Positions 40,535-52,623 of a stretch of DNA of 64,000 nucleotides are shown piece by piece (within the stretch, counting starts at the first letter, position 1; each line of letters opens with the position of its first letter). The position numbers were made by a program, and so were the translations under genes. Where the stretch lies: contig VXCM01000907.1 in NCBI GenBank assembly GCA_014773175.1, positions 1-64,000 on the forward strand, given 5' to 3'. The stretch is from Lucifuga dentata (lineage: Eukaryota; Chordata; Actinopteri; Ophidiiformes; Bythitidae). The notes under the pieces were generated by a model. That model made no database searches. It was not told where the DNA came from and saw only the letters and a program-made list of their open reading frames with translations.

Positions 40535-41222
40535 TAGCAGTGACAGCAACTGGAGACCCTTAACAATGCAGGTTTTTCTTTCAGTGATGGAACTCATTGA
40601 AAATTTCAAATATTTTCCCTCCAACGTAGTTGATTTTTATCACATTTGCAACACACCTACGCAGCTATAGAAATCTGCTGCGGTGGCAACATAGCGTATA
40701 ATTACACTCTGCAGTTTATTTACACGGGCAGTACACATTTCTGAATATACTGTATGTCTAAATCAACCAGACATCATCAGAAATAGCTAATGTGTGCAGC
40801 TGATGGTCTGGTAAAAATCTGAAATGGCAGCTGTAATGTGTTTGGGAATCATCTGCGCACTTCAGAGATTATCTGGGAAATGAAAATAAAATAACTTGTC
40901 CACTCAGTACTTGTTAATTGTGGTGTTATCACAAACATCAGTTATCTTTGAACCTGGTGTTGAATTCGGGAAGCACTGCATTAAAATACTTACCATAAAT
41001 GGTATGGCATCACTCGTAGCTACGTCTGTAAGAAGATGCTCTCTTACATAAAAGTGACTCTGGACATTGTACTTATTGTGGCATGTAATTTTTTTTTGTT
41101 TTGTAGTAATTTGTTTGTGTTGGCGAGAGCTGATGTGTACTGAATGAAATCTTCCAACAGTATGGTTTTGATTTGGTCACATGATGAGAGTGAGTAGGGA
41201 AGGCCTGTTTTGGTTGGGTGCA

Positions 41223-41283
<61 letters not shown>

Positions 41284-44200
41284 GCATGTGAGCGATCACT
41301 GATTTTTTTTGTGTGTCTGTGTGTGTATCACTGTTGCCAGCACCTATCAGGAACATGACTGTAGGGAGTTTTATGACACACATGATGTATTCCCAGTCAG
41401 AATTCTTATGTTACCTCATCAGGTCATTTGCCAACATGCAGAGTGAAGCATTAGCCAGCGGATAGCAAGCTAAACACACATGCAAGCGTGCAGGTTTGTT
41501 TTTCATCACGGTTTAGAGAGATGCAAACTCAACTCATCATTTCCTGTGTAGACTATAGCCTCACCTCTCATTTATCAGGCAACTTACTCAGTGTGCCAAC
41601 ATGAATAATAATAAACAGTAAAATTAACATGTGATACGTAAACACGAACATTAGCTTGTCACCACTGGAAACATTCTGAGGATTTAGTTGGCAACTAACT
41701 CACGAGCAAAGCTTAAATTTGCTTTCTGGTGATATGCTGATGATGCAGAGTTTGCAGTTCTTCTCTACATGTACAAATTTACACTGAACCTTTGAAGGTT
41801 CAAATGTTAGCATTTGTTCCTTCTTTTTCCTTCCTTCCATCCTTCCTTCATTACTTCTAAAAACTACCTCTTCTATACTTAAAGGACCATACCATCCATT
41901 TTGCATGTTTGAGCCTAATATATTCAATTTTCATACATGTAATGTTACTGACAATCATTTCCCAAATCCTACTACTGGAACGATGAGTTAAAAATGTTTT
42001 TCCTACCTTCCAGACCGCCATTTTCAGTTCATTCTGGTACACTGCTAAAATCAACTTGTTGATACTTGAAATGTTTTTGGGATAGGTAATCTACCATTGT
42101 GAACAAGACGTGTATTCAGGGTTTTTTTTTTTCAAAGTTACATAATTGTAGCATTTAAATGCAATAAAAGGCGCATAGTGAATGCACGTCTCCACTGGGG
42201 AATAGTAAAAGAAGACCCACGTTTATCAAAAAATTTAAACAACCATGACTTCATAAGGCTGCGTAATTATTAGCAGGCAAAACATCGATTATTAAGGTGG
42301 CTGTATCACTTGAATATTTGATTTTGAAAGATTAAGAGATGTTACAAAATATCAAGAAAGCAGAAATACGGTTTTATTCTTTGGGAAATGATTGTCAGTA
42401 ACTTTACATGTATGAAAATTGAATGTATTAGGCTCAAACATGCAAAATGGGTGGTATGGTCCTTTAAGTTNTTACATGTATGAAAATTGAATGTATTAGG
42501 CTCAAACATGCAAAATGGGTGGTATGGTCCTTTAAGTTAAAGCTTTGAATACTTCTTCCACTGCAGTAAAAAATAGTTATTATAAACTGATGACATACAA
42601 GCATTAAGTATTGGCAGAATTTTTCTTGTAATGTCCCTCTGTGCTGTTCTCCCTTACGTTAGTCTGTGGTCAGGTTTTGATGTTTATGAAGGAGTGCTAT
42701 AGCGTATGGCTGGAGGAGCCAAGGCAAAAAATTAACGACAGGCACGTTTCACCCTGAAGGTGCTGAGAGGAGCTGTTAATAGCTGGAAGGTGCAGCGGGA
42801 GGAATCAAAGAAGCGAGGAGAGGGAGAATGGACCAAAAACAAGAGTGAGAGGAGAGTGAGATGTACCGTACTCAACTATAAGCTGACTCCCCAATTTTGA
42901 CCTGCAAATTTAGATTTTTAAAGAAACCCGCATATAAGCCACCCCCTGATGTTGTTCCATCAATTTATTTGTTTAGCAAATTACCTGTTTTTTCTGAGAA
43001 TTGTCATAATATTGCTGTGATTTTCTGAAAATAATCCACTACTGGTACTGGTAGCTGATTACCGTAACTGACATTACTAACATTAAGTTTTCCAGACTCT
43101 TCTTCCTTGGCTGAATCACATTGATGAAGGTAAGGAAAGCTTTACAAATGAGCTATAATTATCACGGTGCTTTAGCTTATTTAGCTGTGTAATTATGGTG
43201 AGGTTTTTGTTTTGTTAAGAATCTCACCCATTACGTGTTTTCAGTAATTATCCTGTACCTGAGTTGATGCGGGCCTGTCTATGTGCTGGACATTCCTCGA
43301 TATGGAGTTTTGGAATTCCCTCAGCCGACCCCCTGATATTGTTCCATCAATTTATTTGTTTAGCAAATTACCTGTTTTTCTGGGTATTGTCATAGTATTA
43401 CTCTGATTTTCTGAAAATAATCCACGTACCTGTAAACATGATATTTATTTCAGCAGCTGATTACCGTAACTGACGGATCACCGCTTATTGGCCGCCACAA
43501 AATGTGCTGAATAAGATATTTAGTCAGGAAATACATCATTCTAAGGTATGATTTAAAGTATTTTCCATGGGTAGTAGTAATGGGTAGTATTTCTACCCTT
43601 GGAGATTTTGTTCTCTGGGATCTGATTTGAATTACTCTTGTATAAACCGACCCCCTGATTTGCATTCTGAAATTTGGTTAAAAAAAAAACAAATCAAAAC
43701 AAAACAAAAAAAAAAAAAANAAAAAAAAAAAAACTTGGCTTACTCAAGTATATATGGTAGTTTTGTATCGCTCAGTGAACAAAGCATCTAGAACCCTGGA
43801 TTTAATCCCCATTGAGGCCATTCATGCTGAAAATATACGTTACACACAGCTTCAGGTTACCAATAAAGAGGTTTGGATGAAGTATAGACGTAGAGACACA
43901 TAAAGGAAAAAATCAAAAGGTACAAGAAAACAAAGAGAAGAAGACTGTTCCAGCAGTGGAGGGGAAAGGAAAAAGAGAGATCAGTTCATGACCTGAGGAG
44001 GATCAGTGGAAACTCCCGACTGATGATATGATGAGAGGGAGAGATGGAGAGGAAGAGAGAGAGATGAGGTGGAGCGGTGTGGTTCTGCTGTCAGATATGA
44101 CAGCTCTGCTCTGTTGCCTGATGGGCTGCTATGGAAATGTCAGACCTCTCCCACAGGCTTTATGTGTGTGTGTGTGTGTGTGTGTGTTTCATTTTTAGTA

Positions 44201-47200
44201 GACACTGTTCATGTAAAACCAAAGTTTGTCCTCCAAGGTCAGATTATGGTCTTAGCTTGGCCATTCTTTACTCAATTTGGCGCTGCGGATTCACTATGAC
44301 TCACCATTAGCCGTCATCCTAGTGTGCGTTACAGTGAAAGTAGTGTGTGTGTAAATGTGTTTACGTGTGATGCCAACATATGTGTGTTTCTGGCAGCACA
44401 TGCAGGAGCTGCTCGGTCTGTGTTTCATTCCGCTGACTGGCAAGCAAGCTGCAGCAGATCTACACACACACACACACACACACACACCAGCAAGGAGGAC
44501 CTGTGGTATTTGCACCAACACGACCAATTACGCTCTGTCTGTTTCTCTTTCTCTCCTCGCTGTCCTTTCCCTGACTCCCGTTTGTCTTCCCAAGTGTGTG
44601 TTGACCTTTCCTCTCTCTTCTCTTTAGTTCTTTCTTTGTCCAGTTCTTAGTTTATAATTAAAATGCCACCAAAATACACATTTGTTGTGTAGAATTTGTG
44701 TAGTTTCTGTCCTCCTCTAGGGATTTCCTGCTAGGTTTGACCACATTGTGCCGTTATTGCTATTCTCTCTCTTTACTTACTCACACACATAAACACTTTA
44801 AAGCAAAAGACAGAATAGAAAACTTGTTTTGAACTTTTTTTTTTTTTTTTTTTTNTTTTTTTTTTTTTTTTTTTGCAACTGGAGGGCTATTGGGTTGTGT
44901 AAAAATAAACAGCAGAATTCTATATTCATGTCAAATTAATTAAGAAAATCTTGAAATTTATTGCACGTGTTTATAGACAGCTGTGGGATGTGAGGGTGAT
45001 CCTCATTGCTGTCTGCTCACCCTGTCAGAAATCAGATTTCGCTTTTTCATTGATTATATTATTTTGCAGCACCACGGTTCTGATGAGAAAAGCCATCACA
45101 CGAACATACAGCTCTTTCCGTAACCGTCCTGACAGAAGAACAGAGTTTGATGGAACTTGTACCTAACAGAGAGCTATGTATGTTTGAAAGCCATGAATTT
45201 AGCAGATAGATGAAAATAGAAATGTTACAAATTCCATATCTGAAAGGTGCAGTTTATTCAGTGTGTCTTCAAGTCTGGACAATGAAAATCATGTTTGCAT
45301 GTTTATAAGACATCTCTCTCCCTCTGTCCTATCCATGAATCCTGCATGTTCGACTGCCCTCGACCAGCCTAAAAACAGGAAATGTAATGAAGGTGACCTT
45401 GCTTTGAGTTTAAAAGGAGCCTAAGCCAAACTGGCCAGAGTGTGTGTGTCTCCTAGGAGCTCTTAGCGCCTCATGTATTATTTGAAAGGCATCCATCTGT
45501 CTGACGCTTTTCACTGCCTCGCTTTGCTAATGTGGCTGAAGTTTATTGGAACTTTTTTCACTTTTCAACATGCACACACACATGCACTGACACACACTCG
45601 CACTCAGTTTAGGAGCCATCAACCTCCATCACTCACACCTCTGGGGATCCACGTTTAGTGTCTGTATTCAGACTTTCTCCACTCTGTAACTGCATATATT
45701 AACAAAGTTAAGCATGTGTGAGCCATAAGAAAGAGTGATTTTCTGTTACATGGATGTATTGTTTAGGTTTTAGATCAGGTAACTAAAACTGAGCCCCCCC
45801 AGCTGGGTGCTAAAGGTTTATTTACACTTAGAGAAGAATCTGTATGAACAAATGATGGTTTTCCAATGAAACATGGCTTTTTTTCTAAAAGCTTTTTTTC
45901 CTCTTTTCTTTCTCACAGATCTGTCAACGGCCAAGAGGAAGTTTGCCGAGTCTCTGAACGAGTTTAAGTTCCAGTGTATTGGAGATGCTGAGACAGATGA
46001 CGAGATATGCATAGGTGATCTCACCGATAAGAAATTCAATACTGTACCTGCAGAAGAAAATGACCGTACGCAGGTCTCAGTTGAAAAAGAGACGGTGATT
46101 TCAATCAGCCACGTTTACATGAACCTTAAAGGACCATACCACTCATTTTGCACGTTTGAACTTAATATATTCAATTTTCATACACGTAAGGTTACTGACA
46201 ATCATTTCTCAAAGTATACTACTGGAATGGTGAGTTAAAAAAATTTTTCCTACCTTTCAGACCGCCATTGGTTTCAGTTCATTCTGGTACACTATTAAAA
46301 TCAAATTGTTGATACTTGAAACGTTCTTGGGATAGGTAATCCATCATCACAAACAAGATGTATATTCAAGTTTTTTGAAGTTTTGTAATTTTAGCATTTA
46401 AGCGCAATAAAAAGCGAGGAGTGAATGCATGTCTCCACCGGAGAATATAGTCCCAAAAGAAGACCTGCGTTTATTGAAACATTTAAATGACTGTGACTTC
46501 ATAAGGCTGCATAACTATTAGCAGGCAAAACAATGATTTTTAAAGTGGATGTATCACTCAAATATTTGATTTTGAAAGATTAAGAGATTTTGCAAAATAG
46601 CAGGAAAGCTGAAATACGGTTTTAACCTTTGGGAAATGATTGTCAGTAACGTTACGTGTATGAAAATTAAATATATTAGGCTCAAACATGCAAAATGGAT
46701 GGTATGGTCCTTTAAAACTTTACTCCAAGTTACAGATCTAGATAATATGATTGAAAGTCAGTTTAATTAAGCTTTTAAATGCTCCATTGGCTTAAAATTG
46801 ACGTAAACATTCATACATTTCCTCACCTGGCATAAATCGATTAAACAACAATTAACTCTTCTCTGGACTCCATCATGTTACTCTGGACTCTCATTGACTC
46901 TATGATTTCATAGTGACAACGTCTTTGTGGACATGAGTTCATGTTTTCATATTTGATCTTTGCTGTTTACGCTTGTTTAAACCCAGCAAATAATTACGTT
47001 GTAAGTCACGTTTGTTGACCATTACTAAACCTTTAGAAATCTACTCCCCTCTCAAACCATAAATCTCAACCACGTGTCCAGTGTTAAGAGAACATTAGTG
47101 TCATGTGAACCTCATGCTTAACTTCATGAACTCATCCATGCTGAGGCCTCCTTCCCTCTTCCTCTCTCCTCTCGTCCCTCCAGGCAGCCTGCTGTGCTGT

Positions 47201-48141
47201 AATACTTCAGTTTGTGCCACACCCTCCCATGCTGCCTGGCTCTGTCTGTGCATGCTGAAGCTCTAATCCACCCACTGCTGTTGTTTAACTATCCCTCATT
47301 ATCTCTCCTCAACAGCCTGCTGCTCTATTATACAGCCATGCTTTAGGAAATTCTTATGAACTCCTATTAAACTGATTTCTTCTTTCTGATAGAATGACAG
47401 TTTCGCTCTGTTAACAGACTCAGACGGCTACTTAGCACGTCACAGTCTGGCCAGTAGCGCTCTTATTATTCTACTTGATTGATTCAGATCATGTGATTAA
47501 GTTTGCAGACTACATTTTATAAGCTTCATTAAAGGGCTGCACTGACTTTAATACATTCCTTGCATAGTAGTGCATTGCTCTTTTATAGTGGGATCTAATT
47601 TCTCAGATTCTGTGTGTGTGTGTGATATAATTAGGGAATGGATTTGGCGGCCCACTGTTTATATGCAGAAGTGTGTGATTTTTACAGGCCAGTGCTCATG
47701 TTTATGCTCACTATGTATGTGTTCTGTGTGTGTGTGTGTGTCTGTAATAAGTGTTGGACGGAGGGAATTGAAGTGGAAACTCTGACCCAAAACAATGCAG
47801 CCGTGCGTTGGTTGCCAGTGAGCAGGAAAACAAGCAGGAGCTTGCGATCTTGCTCACAGAGAAAGCACCGGCGAAACCAAACCTTAAACTTGTGGTTAAA
47901 TTTCCAGTTAATTACTCTGCTGCGTCATGAGTTTATTAAAAACTGTATGAGGTTCAAGTAAAGAAACAAAGCCCTTCATCACCGCCGTGTCGTGCCAACA
48001 TTCTTCACTCTGTTTGGATTTATCACCATGTGAAACATCAACTTTCATTTTCTCATCCCTCCACCTCTCTCTCCTCCCTTTTACCGTCTTCTCACTATAC
48101 CTCCATTCGTCTGTTTTCTACTTGCTGACTCTCTCTCCCCC

Positions 48142-48173
<32 letters not shown>

Positions 48174-51100
48174 CTGTCATCTACCCACATGTCCTTCTGC
48201 AGCCAAGTCTCTTCAGGAGTTTGCAGCGGTCCTACAGAACCTGGAGGACGAGAGGACACGGATGGTAAGTGACCTCACAAGATGAAGATTTGGAATTCAT
48301 ACACACTTATTACCACAGCGATTATCTACCATTGAGAAGTTGTTTATATTTTAAAAAGCTGCATGCTCAGAAATTGTAGTTGTCAACAGCTGCTTGTTGT
48401 CTAAAATCAAGACCTTTTTTTTTTAATTACTTAGGGTTGATGTTGAACTTGTAAATCCAGATATCTATAAATTGCTTAATAAGCAGGTTCCACCCTGCCA
48501 TTTTACATTAAAATTATATGAGCAAGCATAAAAGATGTTGGTAATAATGTATAATTGCTAGTCTGCAACCTTGATTTTATACGTGTGAGTGTGTGTGTGC
48601 GTGTGTGTGTGCCTGCCTCCAGATCGAGAATGCCAATGACGTGTTGATCATGCCTCTGGAGAGGTTCAGGAAAGAGCAGATCAGTGCAGCCAAGGTGAGG
48701 AGGCGACATTAGCCACTCGACCTGTGATACAGACGATGTATCACAGGTTCAGCTTATCAATGTTAATGTTCTGGCAATGTTATATGAATTAGTAAATCAA
48801 TAAAATTAATTTATTGTGTTTTTATCAGCTGCTACGGGGCACTGGCAGGCGCCCTATCAGTTTTCTCCCATAATATTGTTAGAAAATACTGTAATAAAAG
48901 TAGCATCTAAATAAATATTCAAATTTAATTAATAATCGTAAGACAACAGCCTGTGTTACAGCTCTAAATATAAAATTACTTTAAATAAGATCATTTTCAA
49001 AGTTTTCAAATGGAAATCCCCAAATCGGATTGCAAGACTGATATCTACTATAAGTCATGCTTCTAGAAAGCTCTGGTCTGAATATCAAATGTTGAGCTTT
49101 GACACCTGTAAAGCGCTCTGCTGGCAAATGGTCTGCAGCATCAGCACATCACTGCTGCTTTATTGGCACTCCTGCAGTTTACCTGGTTTTCCTTAGTGGA
49201 ACATAAATTATCTCCAGCCATTGTGAGACCAGCCACTCCTCCAGGGTGAAGATACAGCATACCTTGTGCAAAATTTCCAACATTGTTTGTTATCATTGGA
49301 TTCTTTTCTGTTTCGTTTTTTTTTTTTTTTTTTTTGTCGTTTTCTCTAGAAACAATTCAGTGAATACAGCAGCAGAAATAACACAGATGGGACCAAGTCT
49401 CAAATCTTGCATTGGTGTCAGTCTTGTCTTGAGACATAAGCAGGCCTTACAGTATGACCTTTGACCCAACATTACTTTTATTCAACATTTGCAAGTGTGC
49501 AACCTTGAAAATCATCTTATTGTTTAGTCATTTGAAACATGCTTATGATAAAATGCTGTTGTATGTTTAAATCCACTCTTGCATTTAAATACAAAATATT
49601 TACTGTATTTAAATTTGTGTTAGTGTCCACACCCTGATGATTCTTGTACACGTGTACCACCATTGCAATGACCTGGTTTGGAGATTAGAGGGATATTGTA
49701 CATAATCCTGACATATATTAGAGCTTCTCAGTGGGGGGTCTCTTGGATCAGGACTCCCTGCTGCACAGCTGGTATTTCTTCAGGTTGTATTTTAGCTTTT
49801 AGCTTGCATAAATCTTATTGTATTTTGGCAGAAGGTATAGGGTGACACACTGTCAACACTGTGTATTTGTGGGGAATCCTTTGGCCCAAGTCGTAAATAC
49901 AGTATACAGTGTTTTAATAACTTCTTTCCAGCATGTCATGATGCGACTGAAGTAGCCATGGCTTAGATGACAGACAAGGGGAATTCCTCTAAAACATGTG
50001 GTACTAAACATGCTATCAGTTCATGCTAATGCTCCCCCCTACAGCAGGTCGCTGTTTGATTGTGACCAGATTAGGAAGTGAAGGCATAATCTGTGCAGTT
50101 AGGTCACCACTAGCGATGCACTAATCCCAGTTTAGCCCTGAAAGAACAGAAAACATCTTCACCTGGCACAGTTCCACCTTCTTCTCACGCTCTAACACAA
50201 GAGGAGGTTTTAGTGAGTGAATGAAGAAAAGTAGTTTTATTTACAAAACATAGTGTTCTGCAAATGGAACAAGTTATTTAAAGTAAACTCAGGTCCTGGT
50301 TTTAATCTAAATTCACTTTGGTAATTATACAAATCGAATTATGGCACAAACAAGGCCACAAAAAGAGCATTGTGCAAGGAATTATCTTCTGTCATCGCAA
50401 CCCAGCTGTTGGTCTAATACAGGAATGGTATCTCTCTACCCTAAAAGACCTTTTATAATTAGAACATTCTCTGATTTGATTTAATGATCCATGTATTTAA
50501 AAAAAAAAAAAAAAAAAAAAAGTCCTGCAACAGAAGCCTTTGAAAGAAAGAAGGCTTTGTGAATGAACATTCTCTGCATAACGTCTCAGACAATCTGTTA
50601 CTGTGGTGATTCTAGAGAAACTGCATTATAAAGTATTAAGCTTTTTGACCTTCTGAGTCCATCAAGAAACCCAAAATTAATGAGTTTTATACTCAGTTGG
50701 AGAAAATTCTTAAATACAGACAAAATATGTCATCCTGTCTGTAAAGGATTCTTTACAATGCAGCTTTTTCAGTGGCAAATAAAATCCAAATTCCATAAAA
50801 ATATTAACTACAGACATGACTGAGTACTCCAGAACTTTAAATTGAAATAGCAACTTTACAGAGTTCCAGTCGTACATATTTTAATCACTTAAAGCTTTAT
50901 GGAGCAGAGCAGAGCTCAAATCTTCTGTTAAGGTTATATTATGATTTATGATGATTTCCCTAATAATAAAAAATAATACACACAATAAGATGTAAATGTT
51001 AAAACCTTATGCTGTATGCAGGTGGAGGCAGGAAGTGATAATTTTTGGTTTGGCTTCATGTTTTTTGATATGACAGCATTAAAAGGCTGAGTCAAACGTG

Positions 51101-52580
51101 AGGACTGTGACTGTGATTAATCAATCTGGTGGCAAGACACAAATCTGTGTCAAAACATTGAGATTAACTTCCCCGTTCAGTAAGAGATGGGGGGATGCTG
51201 CCATCTGCTGGCCAAAGATGGAATCAGCTTAAGGTAAATCTCTTTAAATTCATCCTTAAAGGGGCCCAAGTCTTTGTAACCTTTCCCAAAGTTTTAATTA
51301 GGATGCGATCATAGTGATTGACAGATATGAAACATGGTAAGACTGTGCACATAAATATTGCATATGTTTAAAGGAATCAAGTTTAAAGGAGTCAATGTGG
51401 CTCTCTGTAGTGGATTGTTTCTGGGCGTGTTTTCAATCAAAATAATGACATAAAAAACATAATGAGTGAGACACAGGAGTGAGCATCAAAGCAGCAGTCA
51501 TTTCCGGCATGTTTTCCAGAGTGAATATGAAAACAGGCAGAGAGAGGAGTGCAACAGAGGCCTTGTTGTTTAGAGGAACATTCATCATCTCTGATGTGTT
51601 CTGCAGCTGTTGTGCGTTCCTCTGGCTGGAGCATTCTACTTCCTGTTGAAGCCACGTGATGTGACTGGAACAGGGGTTGACATCACTGGCTTGTCTGACT
51701 TCTGAGTGACTTTAATCTCTAAGACTTTTGTTTGGAAGAGTACACTGCTTGTAGATGTACTATTATTACAGTCACATTTTCAGCCCTCATGAAGCTGGGC
51801 TTCTACTTGTAGGGCCTAAATTAAGTTTTAAAGGTACAAATTTGCAGAAAGGTGTACTGTATTGTACCTGAATTGGTACATTAAAGGTACAGCTCCAGTA
51901 GCAAGAATTACAGTTAAACTGTAGTGCTCCTTCCTTTGCAAAAGTGTAGCATATATTTTTCCAGCATCAGTAAAATGAAAATGAACCCAAGAAATAAATT
52001 TTAAAGACACACCAACAGATCACTGGTTTGTATTTGACAAATTATAGGACAAACCAGCAAATTACATCCAGTGTGGATATTGGTTTTCTTGGCAATATCA
52101 TGCAGCAGTGTTTTTCGTATTAAAACACAGAACTTGAAGCCATACAGATCATGTGTGTCAGCATGTGATGACTTTTTCCTTTTGCATATTGTTATCACCA
52201 GATTATGTTAGTATGTTTCATGCTTTTCAGCTTCTTCCTGAAGCTTTGCTTTCTTTTGGGATAAATGCACTAATGCATGCTGGGAAACAATAACATCAGC
52301 AGGTGGGGGAAGATGTAATACTAATACCCTGGGGCCTCTCTGAAATGGTGAAACAGAAAGAGGGAACCCCACCCTGGTCTGCTCCTTCGTTTATGTGTTC
52401 ACGCTCCTTTTTCCTTGGATTCAGCCCCCTCTTTCATTGGCTTGAATTAAATTAAGGTGTAATGGTTCTAACATGACTGCTAATTATAGCCAGTAGAACG
52501 TGGTCAGAAAATAAAGTATCATTCTGTTATTTTTGGACACTTTTCTGTCTTTTTTCCTGGTCTGTCCTTGTCCTGTATTA

Positions 52581-52623
<43 letters not shown>

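Larger units (their letters stand above)
8137..45918 (+). other. arhgap26: arhgap26 intron 1 (37.8 kb)
   Basis: The intron is bounded by AAAA|GTAAGA and CTCACAG|AT. It holds transposon remnants, microsatellites and one 237-base gap, listed separately. The stretches 9,400-15,200, 15,700-18,900, 19,400-22,000, 22,600-32,500, 32,900-34,900, 35,300-41,800 and 43,800-45,900 hold scattered microsatellites and otherwise unannotated AT-rich DNA. No internal exon, nested gene or RNA gene could be supported. A large first intron is usual for this gene in vertebrates. Confidence 0.9.

Noticed and set aside
43770..43880. A functional tRNA gene
   Set aside because: The A/B-box-like pieces are degenerate and no cloverleaf can be drawn.
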